The position numbers and the translations under genes were made by a program. DNA of 45,920 nt from Pseudoxanthomonas taiwanensis (lineage in GTDB: Bacteria; Pseudomonadota; Gammaproteobacteria; Xanthomonadales; Xanthomonadaceae), in NCBI RefSeq assembly GCF_010093135.1, contig NZ_PDWK01000020.1, positions 1-45,920 on the forward strand, in the 5' to 3' direction. Shown here piece after piece: positions 38,758-45,920 of this stretch (within the stretch, counting starts at the first letter, position 1; every line of letters starts with the position of its first letter). The notes beneath the pieces were generated by a model that saw only the letters and a program-made list of their open reading frames with translations, did no database searches and had not been told where the DNA came from.

Positions 38758-39306
38758 TCAGCGCAGCCCGGTAAGCAGGCGCTCGCCGCGCGCGCCCACC
38801 CGCAGCGCGCGCGAATCGGGCATGCGCCGCGCCCAGCCGCGTTCGAGCAGCAGGCGCAGCAGCGCCGCGCCGAGGGCGCCGGCCAGGTGGTCGCGGCGCT
38901 CGCTCCAGTCCAGGCAGGTCCGGCACAGCGGCCGGCGCGCGGCGCGCGCGCCGTCCAGGTCCAGGCCCGCCTGGCGGCACCACGCCTCGCCGGACGCGCT
39001 CAGCACCAGGCCGTCCGGTCCGGCCAGGTGGCCGTGCGCGCGCATCGCCTCCAGCCAGGCCACCGCCAGGCTGCCGGCCAGGTGGTCGTAGCAGGTGCGC
39101 GCGCGGCGCAGGGCCGGATCCACCGGGCCGGCTCGGCGCCCGCGCAGCGCCGGGTGGGTGCTGGCGGTGGAAGGCGAAACCCCGCCGTCCAGCGCCAGCT
39201 CCCCGGCGGTACGCGCCTGCCCGCCCATCAGCATCGCCAGCATGCGGCTGCGCGCCGGATCACCCAGTGCCGCCGCCACCCGTGCCAGTTCGCTGTCCAC
39301 GCCCAT
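38758..39306 (-). CDS. ArsR-type regulator with internal deletion
   Basis: A 182-residue protein. The N-terminal part is a good ArsR helix-turn-helix (ELARVAAALGDPARSRMLAM, AGELALDGGVSPSTASTH, to His51), and the C-terminal part is typical of a Xanthomonad/proteobacterial ArsR subgroup (RARTCYDHLAGSLAVAW, then CLDWSERRDHLAGALGAAL). Between them the expected wing and dimer segment (of the kind HL.RL..AGLL..E.QGRHRYYRLA) is missing; instead about 20 Arg/Gly/Pro residues (52-71) join the parts. Roughly 40-50 residues are gone, in frame. DNA binding without the wing is doubtful. ATG 39306 is used; ATG 39333 is also in frame. Convergent with miaB, and divergent from the OsmC-like gene, which it may have controlled. 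Confidence 0.75.
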   Translation of the reverse strand: MGVDSELARVAAALGDPARSRMLAMLMGGQARTAGELALDGGVSPSTASTHPALRGRRAGPVDPALRRARTCYDHLAGSLAVAWLEAMRAHGHLAGPDGLVLSASGEAWCRQAGLDLDGARAARRPLCRTCLDWSERRDHLAGALGAALLRLLLERGWARRMPDSRALRVGARGERLLTGLR

Positions 39307-39373
39307 GGTTCGATCCCCGTCGAAGCGTGCCATGCCCCCCGCATCCTAGCCTCCCCGGGCGGAGGACACCGAC

Positions 39374-39865
39374 ATGGCCACCGACACCCACCACTACCTG
39401 GCCGAGCTGCGCTGGACCGGCAACCGCGGCACCGGCACCGCCGGCTACCACGCCTACGGGCGCGACCACGAGATCCACGTCGCCGGCAAGCCGGTGCTGC
39501 ACGGCAGCGCCGACCCCGCCTTCCGCGGCGACCCGGCGCGGCACACCCCCGAGGACCTGTTCCTGGCCGCGGCGGCGGCCTGCCACATGCTGTTCTACCT
39601 GGCCCTGTGCGCACGCGAGGGCATCCGGGTGCTGGCCTACCGCGCCCAGGCCGAGGGCGGGCTGGAGGCCGGTCCCGCCGGCGGCCGCTTCCGCGGCATC
39701 CGCCTGCACCCGCAGGTGGTCCTGGCCCCCGGCAGCGACCCGCAGCGCGCGGCCGCCCTGCACGCGACCGCCCATGCGCGCTGTTTCATCGCCAATTCCT
39801 GCAGCGTGCCGATCACATGCGAACCGTCGTCCACCGTCGCCACGGAGCCGCCGGCATGGACATGA
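39374..39865 (+). CDS. OsmC-family peroxidase-like protein
   Basis: A 163-residue OsmC-type protein, likely a thiol peroxidase for organic hydroperoxides. The first catalytic Cys is Cys70 in HTPEDLFLAAAAACHMLFYL; the second lies in ARCFIANSCSVPI. The ATG has GGAGG upstream. The C-terminal residues after PITCEP are outside the usual fold and overlap the next gene by ten bases. It is divergent from the ArsR-type gene. Confidence 0.85.
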   Translation: MATDTHHYLAELRWTGNRGTGTAGYHAYGRDHEIHVAGKPVLHGSADPAFRGDPARHTPEDLFLAAAAACHMLFYLALCAREGIRVLAYRAQAEGGLEAGPAGGRFRGIRLHPQVVLAPGSDPQRAAALHATAHARCFIANSCSVPITCEPSSTVATEPPAWT

Positions 39866-40266
39866 AGGACGTGGAAATCCTGCTCGGGGACCGCCCCGGG
39901 GCGCTGGCGCGCATGGCCGGCGCCCTGGGCCGGGCCGGGATCAGCATCGAGGGCGGCGGCGCCTGGTGCTTCGGCGGCCGGGCGGTCGCGCATTTCCTGT
40001 TCGACGCCGCCGCCCCGGTGGCGCAGGTACTGCGCGCCGAGGGCATCACCGTGCTGGCCGAGCAGCCGGTGGTCACCCTGCGCCTGGACCAGGCCCGCCC
40101 CGGGCAGCTGGGCGCGGCCGCGGCGGCGATGGCGGCGGCCGGGGTCAACCTGCGGGTGCAGTACAGCGACCACGACCACCGGCTGGTGCTGGTGGCCGAC
40201 GACCCGGCCACGGCGGCGCGGGTGGCCGCGGAGTGGATGCGCCGCCGGCCCGGCCACCCGGGCTGA
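39856..40266 (+). CDS. ACT-domain amino-acid-binding protein
   Basis: A 136-residue protein made of two ACT-like halves (VEILLGDRPGALARMAGALG; then LRLDQARPGQLGAAAAAMAA with VNLRVQYSDHDHRLVLV). ACT domains bind small ligands, often amino acids; no enzyme domain is attached, so a stand-alone regulator is possible. Two starts exist: ATG 39856 (GGAG eight bases upstream; chosen) and ATG 39862, which would give an ATGA overlap with the OsmC-like stop. Co-transcription with the OsmC-like gene is likely. Confidence 0.75.
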   Translation: MDMKDVEILLGDRPGALARMAGALGRAGISIEGGGAWCFGGRAVAHFLFDAAAPVAQVLRAEGITVLAEQPVVTLRLDQARPGQLGAAAAAMAAAGVNLRVQYSDHDHRLVLVADDPATAARVAAEWMRRRPGHPG

Positions 40267-40389
40267 GGCCCGGCCGGGCGTCGGCGTCGCCGGGGCGTCG
40301 ACTGGCCCGCGCGCCCCCCGCGCGCTACCCTTTCCTGCCCGTTCCCGAACGGCGCCCGCACGCCCCCGCGTGCAGGCAGCGCCCCGCCG

Positions 40390-41376
40390 ATGACCTCCAA
40401 GACCCAGCGCGACTTCACCCTCGAGCCCGCCGACAGCGAGCGGCTGGCCAACCTCGCCGGCCCCTTCGACGAACACCTGCGCCAGATCGAACTGCGCCTG
40501 GGCGTGGAGATCGCCAACCGCGGCAACGTGTTCCGGGTCACCGGCCCGCGCCGCGCCGCCGAGCGGGCCGAACGCCTGCTGCAGGCCCTGTACGAGGAGG
40601 CCGGGCAGACCGTGTTCGACGCCCATGCCATCCACCTGCGCCTGAACGAGGCCAACGTGGACCAGGCCGTGGCGGCCGAGTACCAGCCGCAGGAGGTCAC
40701 CGTGAAGGTGCGCCGCGGCACCATCCGCGGCCGTGGCGCCAACCAGCAGAAGTATCTGCACGCCATCGCCACCCACGACATCAACTTCGGCATCGGCCCG
40801 GCCGGCACCGGCAAGACCTTCCTCGCCGTGGCCATGGCGGTGGACGCGCTCAACGAGTCGCGGGTGCAGCGCCTGGTGCTGGTGCGCCCGGCGGTGGAGG
40901 CCGGCGAGAAGCTCGGCTTCCTGCCCGGCGACCTGGCGCAGAAGGTGGACCCCTACCTGCGCCCGCTGTACGACGCCCTGTACGAGATGCTGGGCGTGGA
41001 GAAGGTGGTCAAGCTGCTGGAGAAGAACGTTATCGAGATCGCGCCGCTGGCCTACATGCGCGGCCGCACCCTCAACGACGCCTTCGTGATCCTGGACGAG
41101 GCGCAGAACACCACCATCGAGCAGATGAAGATGTTCCTGACCCGCCTGGGCTTCGGCTCCACCGCGGTGGTCACCGGCGACATGACCCAGATCGACCTGC
41201 CGCGGCACGTGAAGTCGGGCCTGAAGGACGCCATCGATGTGCTGCGCGGGGTGGAGGGCGTCAGCTTCACCTTCTTCGAGGCCAGGGACGTGGTCCGCCA
41301 CCCGCTGGTGGCGCGCATCGTCGACGCCTACGACCGCCGGGACGCCCAGGACCGGCTGACCGGACCGGCCGCATGA
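40390..41376 (+). CDS. ybeZ: PhoH-family ATPase (YbeZ)
   Basis: A 328-residue PhoH/YbeZ protein. An N-terminal KH-like part with [11 protein letters not shown] is followed by the P-loop domain: Walker A GPAGTGKT (136-143), Walker [20 protein letters not shown]. YbeZ works with the YbeY endoribonuclease in rRNA maturation and stress survival. The ATG at 40390 is the first start consistent with the family. The upstream 123 bases hold no gene. It is followed by ybeY after 40 bases. Confidence 0.94.
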   Translation: MTSKTQRDFTLEPADSERLANLAGPFDEHLRQIELRLGVEIANRGNVFRVTGPRRAAERAERLLQALYEEAGQTVFDAHAIHLRLNEANVDQAVAAEYQPQEVTVKVRRGTIRGRGANQQKYLHAIATHDINFGIGPAGTGKTFLAVAMAVDALNESRVQRLVLVRPAVEAGEKLGFLPGDLAQKVDPYLRPLYDALYEMLGVEKVVKLLEKNVIEIAPLAYMRGRTLNDAFVILDEAQNTTIEQMKMFLTRLGFGSTAVVTGDMTQIDLPRHVKSGLKDAIDVLRGVEGVSFTFFEARDVVRHPLVARIVDAYDRRDAQDRLTGPAA

Positions 41377-41416
41377 ACACGCATTCCGCGCACCCGTACC
41401 GCCACGGAGGCCGCGC

Positions 41417-41908
41417 ATGACCCGCGGTCCGGTCCGCCTGGACGTGGCGGTCAGCTACGGCCTCCCCCGCCGCGGCGTGCCGGCCGCGGCGAGCTTCCGC
41501 AAGTGGGTGGCCGCGGCCCTGGCCGGGCGCATCCGCGAGGCCGACCTGGCCATCCGCATCGTGGACGAGAAGGAGGGCCGCGCCCTCAACCGCCACTACC
41601 GCGGCAAGGACTACGCCACCAACGTGCTCAGCTTCCCGGCCGAGCTGCCCGAGGGCCTGCCCAAGGGTGTGAAGTTCCCCCTGCTGGGCGACCTGGTGAT
41701 CTGCGCGCCGGTGGTGGCACGCGAGGCGCGCGAGCAGGGCAAGCCGCTGGCGGCGCACTACGCCCACCTGACCGTGCACGGCACCCTGCACCTGCTGGGC
41801 TGGGACCACGAGGACGACAAGGAGGCCGAGGCCATGGAACAGCTGGAGCGGCAGATCCTCGCCACCCTCGGCCTGCCCGACCCCTACGCCGCCGAGCGGG
41901 ATGCCTGA
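41417..41908 (+). CDS. ybeY: endoribonuclease YbeY (rRNA maturation factor)
   Basis: A 163-residue metalloprotein acting in 16S rRNA 3' maturation and ribosome quality control. The zinc motif [11 protein letters not shown] gives His121, His125 and His131. The preceding [10 protein letters not shown] and [11 protein letters not shown] are family motifs. The ATG at 41417 has GGAGG nearby. The stop is two bases before the GTG of the next gene. Confidence 0.95.
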   Translation: MTRGPVRLDVAVSYGLPRRGVPAAASFRKWVAAALAGRIREADLAIRIVDEKEGRALNRHYRGKDYATNVLSFPAELPEGLPKGVKFPLLGDLVICAPVVAREAREQGKPLAAHYAHLTVHGTLHLLGWDHEDDKEAEAMEQLERQILATLGLPDPYAAERDA

Positions 41909-41910
41909 GC

Positions 41911-42537
41911 GTGCGCGGCGGCCGACCGTTCCGCCCCGTGGCCGCCGTGCTGGCGCTCGCCGCCGGCCTGGCCCGGGCTTCGCCACCGGAGGCGCAGGCC
42001 GCGCCGGAGCTGGCCGACCTGATCGAGTGCCGCGCCTCCTACGCGGACATGCTGGCCCTGCTGCCGGTGGCGGAGGACCCGCTGCAGGCGGTGGCGCGCG
42101 GCTGGCAGCCGCTGCCGCAGGCCAACCCGTTCATGGTCGAGTTCCGCCTGCTGGCGCCGATCACCGTGTTCGGCCACAGCACCGACCACATCGCCCTGGC
42201 CGGGCCCGGGGTGCTGGCGGTGCTGGACCTGCCCGATCCGCGCCCGCTGGCCCGCCAGCTGGAGCTGGAGGCCGGCATCGACACGCCGGAGAAGGCCATG
42301 TTCGGCCGCGAGGTGCGTGCCGTGGAGGTGCCCGGTCCGGACGGGACGCCGTGGATCGAATCGGCGGTGCTGGGCGCGTCCAACGTGGCCTCGCATCCCG
42401 GCAAGACCCTGGCCGGCTGCAGCTACGGCCTGGAGCCGGCCGAGCCCGGCGAGGACGGGGAAGACGGGGACCCGGCCGGCACGCCGCCGACCCAGGCCTC
42501 CGCCCTGCCCTCGCCCGCGCCCGCCGTTCCGCGATAG
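41911..42537 (+). CDS. exported hypothetical protein between ybeY and corC
   Basis: A 208-residue protein of unknown function. A GTG start two bases after ybeY begins a signal peptide (RPVAAVLALAAGLARAS). The mature part has two Cys (IECRASYADM and LAGCSYGLEP) that could pair, and an acidic, Pro-rich C-terminus. No known domain is recognised. The tight spacing and correct frame after ybeY support that it is real and translated with the operon. Confidence 0.75.
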   Translation: MRGGRPFRPVAAVLALAAGLARASPPEAQAAPELADLIECRASYADMLALLPVAEDPLQAVARGWQPLPQANPFMVEFRLLAPITVFGHSTDHIALAGPGVLAVLDLPDPRPLARQLELEAGIDTPEKAMFGREVRAVEVPGPDGTPWIESAVLGASNVASHPGKTLAGCSYGLEPAEPGEDGEDGDPAGTPPTQASALPSPAPAVPR

Positions 42538-42581
42538 ACTGCCGGCAACGCCGGGAGGCCCCGGCGCCCGCTTTTCCTGTG

Positions 42582-43469
42582 ATGTCCGAAGACGACAGTA
42601 GCAGCCCCCACCATTCCTCCGAGCCGCACGAACGGCGGCGCAGCTGGCTGGAGCGCCTGAGCGCGGCCTTCTCCAGCGAACCCGACACCCGCGAAGACCT
42701 GGTCGCCATCCTGCGCGATGCCCAGGGCAACGGCCTGATCGACGCAGACACCCTGCGCATGATGGAGGGCGCGCTCTCGGTGTCCGAGCTCACCGTGGGC
42801 GACGTCATGGTGTCCCGCTCGCAGATGGTCTCGCTGCCGGCCGACGCCAGCCTGCTGGAGCTGATGAAGCAGGTGGTCCAGTCCGGGCATTCGCGCTTCC
42901 CCGTGCACGGCGAGAACCGTGACGAGATCCTGGGCATCCTCCTGGCCAAGGACCTGCTGCGCGGGGTGGTGGCCGACAACGGTCCGGCCAGCATCCACGC
43001 CCTGCTGCGACCGGCCGTGCTGATCCCCGAGTCGAAGAAGCTGAACGTCCTGCTCAAGGAGTTCCGCCTCTCGCGCAACCACATGGCCATCGTGGTGGAC
43101 GAGTACGGCGGCGTGGCCGGCCTGATCACCATCGAGGACGTGCTGGAGCAGATCGTCGGCGAGATCGACGACGAGCACGACGAGGCCCATGACGACAGCG
43201 CCCTGATCGCGGTGCAGGCCGACGGCCAGTACGTGGTCGACGCGCTGACCCCGATCGAGGACTTCAACCGCCGCTTCGGTGCCGACTTCCCGGACGACGA
43301 GTACGACACCATCGGCGGCCTGGTCACCGAGGCGATCGGCCACCTGCCCGAGGTCGGCGAGGAGCTGACCCTGGACCGCTTCGCCTTCCGCGTGATCCGC
43401 GCCGATGCCCGCCGCGTGCGCGCCTTCCAGGTGGGCGTGCTGGCGCCCCAGCCGGAGGACGCGGACTGA
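42582..43469 (+). CDS. corC: CorC/HlyC-family CBS-domain protein (YbeX)
   Basis: A 295-residue cytosolic protein with two CBS domains (about 76-135, with VGDVMVSRSQMVSL and GHSRFPV, and about 140-200, with KKLNVLLKEFRLSRNHMAIV) and a C-terminal transporter-associated CorC_HlyC domain (DDEYDTIGGLVTEAIGHLP). It has been linked to Mg/Co homeostasis and to ribosome metabolism together with YbeY/YbeZ. ATG at 42582. The stop shares one base with the next start (TGATG). Confidence 0.95.
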   Translation: MSEDDSSSPHHSSEPHERRRSWLERLSAAFSSEPDTREDLVAILRDAQGNGLIDADTLRMMEGALSVSELTVGDVMVSRSQMVSLPADASLLELMKQVVQSGHSRFPVHGENRDEILGILLAKDLLRGVVADNGPASIHALLRPAVLIPESKKLNVLLKEFRLSRNHMAIVVDEYGGVAGLITIEDVLEQIVGEIDDEHDEAHDDSALIAVQADGQYVVDALTPIEDFNRRFGADFPDDEYDTIGGLVTEAIGHLPEVGEELTLDRFAFRVIRADARRVRAFQVGVLAPQPEDAD

Positions 43470-44680
43470 TGCCGCTCGCGGCCCCGGCGGCGCACGCGCC
43501 GCTCCGGCCGCTGTCCCGGGCGGCCGCACTGCTGCTGGGACTGCTGCTGCCGCTGCTGGCGGCGGCCGCGCCGGCGCCGCGCATCGGCGTGGTCACGATG
43601 GCGCCGGGCGAGGTGTTCTTCGAACGCTTCGGCCACGACGCCATCGTCGTCTACGAGCCGGACACCGGCCGGGCCACCTCGTACAACTTCGGCTTCTTCG
43701 TCCCGGAGGAGCCGGACTTCGTCGCCCGCTTCGTGCGCGGGGAGATGATGTACTACCGGGTCGCCCGGCCCCTGGCCGAGGACCTGGAGCAGTACCGCCG
43801 CTCCGGGCGCGGCGTGCGCCTGCAGTGGCTGGACCTGGAACCGGAGCAGGCGCGCCATCTGGCCGCGGCCCTGGCCGAGCGCGCGCGCCCGGAGAACGCC
43901 CGCTACCGCTACGACTACTTCACCGCCAACTGCGCCACCCAGGTGCGCGACGCCCTGGACGAGGCGCTGGGCGGCGCGCTGCGCTCGCAGCTGTCCGGCC
44001 GCTCGCGCGGCAACACCTACCGCAGCGAGGCGGTGCGCCTGGCGCGGCCGGCGCCGTGGATGTGGCTGGGCTTCGACCTGGGCCTGGGGCCGTACGCCGA
44101 CCGCCCGCTGTCGCGCTGGGAGGAGGCCTTCGTACCCATGCGCCTGGCCGAGAGCCTGCGCGAGGCGCGCAACAGCCAGGGCCGTCCGCTGGTGCTGGCC
44201 GAGGAGGAGCTGCTGCCGCACCGCATCGCACCCGAGCCCGGGGAGCGGCCACGCCGCGTGTGGCCGTGGCTGCTGGCCGGCCTGGCCGGCGCCGCCGCGG
44301 TACTGGCGCTGCGCCGGCGTCCGCGCCTGCTGGCCGCCGCCGCGCTGCCGCTGTGGCTGGTCTGCAGCCTGGCCGGCGCGCTGATGCTGTACCTGTGGGG
44401 GTTCACCGCGCACGAGGCCGGCTGGGCCAACCGCAACCTGTTCCTGCTCGATCCGCTGTGCCTGCTGCTGCTGCCCGGTGCGGTGGCGCTGCTGCGCGGC
44501 CGCGCGCCGGGCCGGCTGTTCGGCACCGTGCTCTGGGCGGTGGCCGCGCTGGCCGCGCTGGGCTGGGGCCTGCAGTGGCTGGCGCGGACGCCGCAGTACA
44601 ACCTGCCCTGGATCGCCCTGCTGCTGCCACTGCACGCGGCACTGGCCCTGGCGCTGGGCCGCCGCCGCGCCGCGGCCTGA
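43469..44680 (+). CDS. DUF4105 membrane protein, lipoprotein N-acyltransferase Lnb-like
   Basis: A 403-residue protein with a hydrophobic N-terminus (signal/anchor), a periplasmic DUF4105 domain and about five C-terminal membrane helices from residue 268 on. The domain has the thiol-enzyme pair seen in this family: His56 in FFERFGHDAIVVYEP and Cys155 in YDYFTANCATQVRDAL, with NFGFF and a membrane-facing MYYRV. The Bacteroides enzyme Lnb, which N-acylates lipoproteins, belongs to this family. The gene overlaps corC by one base and has GGAGG upstream. In E. coli the gene after ybeX is lnt, so this may stand in for it, or may have another acyl- or peptidoglycan-directed role. Confidence 0.8.
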   Translation: MPLAAPAAHAPLRPLSRAAALLLGLLLPLLAAAAPAPRIGVVTMAPGEVFFERFGHDAIVVYEPDTGRATSYNFGFFVPEEPDFVARFVRGEMMYYRVARPLAEDLEQYRRSGRGVRLQWLDLEPEQARHLAAALAERARPENARYRYDYFTANCATQVRDALDEALGGALRSQLSGRSRGNTYRSEAVRLARPAPWMWLGFDLGLGPYADRPLSRWEEAFVPMRLAESLREARNSQGRPLVLAEEELLPHRIAPEPGERPRRVWPWLLAGLAGAAAVLALRRRPRLLAAAALPLWLVCSLAGALMLYLWGFTAHEAGWANRNLFLLDPLCLLLLPGAVALLRGRAPGRLFGTVLWAVAALAALGWGLQWLARTPQYNLPWIALLLPLHAALALALGRRRAAA

Positions 44681-44726
44681 GCCCGCCGGCTTGCCCGCGG
44701 CCCTGGCCCCGGCGCAGGATGCCGGC

Positions 44727-45722
44727 ATGGACACCGCGCCCGCCTGCGTGATCGCCTGCGCCTGGTACGCCCCCGACGGCGGGCGCCAGGACCTGCCCAT
44801 CGAGCATCTGAGCGAGGCCCTGGCGGAGAACCGCCCGGGCTTCGCCTGGATCGGCCTGTACGAGCCACCGGCACAGGTGCTGGAAACGCTGCGCCAGGAG
44901 CTGGGCCTGCACGAGCTGGCCATCGAGGACGCGATGAACGCGCACCAGCGGCCCAAGCTGGAGGCCTACGGCGACGTGCTGTTCGTGGTGGCGCACACCG
45001 CGCAGATGGTGGACGGGAAGATCCGCTACGGCGAGACCCACCTGTTCCTCGGCCCGCGCTTCCTGCTGACCATCCGCCACGGCGCCTCGTTGTCCTACGC
45101 GGCGGTGCGCACGCGCCTGGAGCGCGAGCCGCACCTGCTGCGCCAGGGGCCCGCCATGGCCCTGTACGCGGTGCTGGACTTCATCGTGGACAACTACGCG
45201 CCGATCGTGGACGAGCACCGCGACACCCTGCAGGAGCTGGAGCGCGACATCTTCTCGGCCACCTACCGCCGCGCCATCGTCATGCGCCTGTACGACCTCA
45301 AGCGCGACCTGACCTACATGCGTGTGGCCGTGGCCCCGCTGCAGGACGTGCTGGCGCAGCTGCTACGCGCCCAGGGCATGGCCGGGCAGCTGCTGGGCGA
45401 GGACGTGCGCATCTACCTGCGCGACGTCCACGACCACGTGGTCCGGGTCAACGACGCCATCGACAGCCTGCGCGACATGCTCGGCACCGCGCTGAGCGTG
45501 AACCTGTCGCTGGTGACCCTGGCCCAGGGTGAGACGGTCAAGCGCCTGGGCGCGTGGGCCGCGCTGTTGGCCGCGCCCACCCTGGTCACCAGCTGGTACG
45601 GCATGAACTTCCGCCACATGCCGGAGCTGGAGCCGCGCTGGGCCTATCCGCTGCTCATTGGCGCCGTGGCCGTGGTCTGCGGCGTGCTGTACCGGCTGTT
45701 CAAGCGCGCCCGCTGGCTCTAG
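44727..45722 (+). CDS. corA: CorA-family magnesium/cobalt transporter
   Basis: A 331-residue protein with a cytosolic N-terminal alpha/beta and helical part, then two C-terminal membrane helices with the pore signature YGMNF between them (GMNFRHMPEL). The C-terminus KRARWL is like that of E. coli CorA, so the gene is complete. The ATG at 44727 is chosen (AGGA upstream). It follows the DUF4105 gene by 46 bases. An IS5-like end begins right after the stop codon. Confidence 0.93.
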   Translation: MDTAPACVIACAWYAPDGGRQDLPIEHLSEALAENRPGFAWIGLYEPPAQVLETLRQELGLHELAIEDAMNAHQRPKLEAYGDVLFVVAHTAQMVDGKIRYGETHLFLGPRFLLTIRHGASLSYAAVRTRLEREPHLLRQGPAMALYAVLDFIVDNYAPIVDEHRDTLQELERDIFSATYRRAIVMRLYDLKRDLTYMRVAVAPLQDVLAQLLRAQGMAGQLLGEDVRIYLRDVHDHVVRVNDAIDSLRDMLGTALSVNLSLVTLAQGETVKRLGAWAALLAAPTLVTSWYGMNFRHMPELEPRWAYPLLIGAVAVVCGVLYRLFKRARWL

Positions 45723-45800
45723 GGCCTGTTAACACTACGTGCTAACATACTGCGCATGGAACTTACGCCTGCGCAATTCGCGCGTATCGAGGATCCTGAT
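45723..45800 (+). mobile_element. truncated IS5-family element (left end and transposase start)
   Basis: GGCCTGTTAACACTA right after the corA stop resembles the end of an IS5-family (IS427-like) element. Thirty-odd bases on, an ATG (45756) opens MELTPAQFARIED, the start of IS5-type transposases of Xanthomonads, but the frame runs into a stop at 45801-45803 after the match ends. The remainder is missing, apparently replaced by the following element. Confidence 0.6.
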
Positions 45801-45885
45801 TAGCCCCGACCCTCAGCCGCCAGTCGCAGGATGTGCGTCGCCCACCGCCGAGCATACGGCCACCTGAAGGCGACGAGGTGGCGTC

Positions 45886-45920
45886 ATGAGCATCAATTCC
45901 GTGCAGTTCCAGGCTGGCCT
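45886..45920 (+). CDS. IS1595-family transposase, first residues (runs off the window)
   Basis: ATG 45886 with GAGG upstream opens MSINSVQFQAGL, the typical N-terminus of IS1595-type transposases of Xanthomonads, and is cut by the window end. The element appears to have inserted into the IS5 fragment; bases 45804-45885 would be its left end. Confidence 0.55.
   Translation, partial: MSINSVQFQAG

Overview
The window looks like a chromosomal piece of a high-GC gammaproteobacterium of the family Xanthomonadaceae (Lysobacter, Luteimonas or Pseudoxanthomonas type). The evidence is the GC-rich third positions, the gene order (pyrG-kdsA, petABC-sspAB, miaB...phoH-ybeY-corC, the fimT-pilVWXY1E minor pilin operon), an Oar-like TonB receptor and an ECF-sigma/Ser-Thr-kinase pair. 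Most of it is housekeeping, but several genes carry visible lesions or unusual active sites.

Layout. 1-3 kb: pyrG-kdsA (CTP and KDO synthesis) and a small exported protein. 3-8.4 kb: parE convergent with a membrane Ser/Thr kinase with TPR repeats; the ECF sigma gene just upstream of the kinase is broken by frameshifts. 8.6-11.7 kb: tRNA-Val, uvrB, a lone FimT/GspH pseudopilin, tRNA-Asn with a strong terminator. 11.8-18.7 kb: the minor pilin/adhesin operon fimT-pilV-pilW-pilX-pilY1-pilE, visibly less GC-rich than its surroundings, with an extra PPC-like domain in PilY1. A FimS/AlgZ-like sensor kinase is divergent from it. 19.9-26.6 kb: ppnN (LOG family), a large TonB-dependent receptor, then the coupled operon grxD-SDR-marC. 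26.7-32.6 kb: an Fe-SOD-like protein, purE-purK, a Trm112-like protein with nadC, a DUF2272 protein and a DUF3301 protein. Here lies a family of REP-like palindromic repeats that abut or create stop codons. 32.2-36.2 kb: sspA-sspB and petABC (cytochrome bc1). sspB has lost its stop codon and runs on through the repeats. 36.3-38.7 kb: a lytic transglycosylase divergent from miaB. 38.8-40.3 kb: an internally deleted ArsR-type regulator, an OsmC-like protein and an ACT-domain protein. 40.4-45.7 kb: phoH-ybeY-(exported protein)-corC-DUF4105-corA. The DUF4105 (Lnb-like) gene sits where lnt sits in E. coli. The right edge holds an IS5-type fragment cut by the start of an IS1595-type element.

How the genes work together. 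The pilin operon and the divergent sensor kinase plausibly form a type IV pilus assembly/adhesion module. petABC forms the bc1 complex. sspA/sspB act in stringent survival and ClpXP substrate delivery. phoH-ybeY-corC is the conserved RNA-maturation/envelope cluster. I see no CRISPR array, prophage, toxin-antitoxin pair or complete defence island. The most noteworthy signals are the run-on SspB and its stop-adjacent repeats, the PPC-like insertion in PilY1, the Lnb-like gene in the lnt position, the frameshifted sigma factor beside an intact kinase, and a group of enzymes (SDR, SOD, GrxD) with altered signature residues. Any lesion could also be a sequencing error, because all calls are made by eye.
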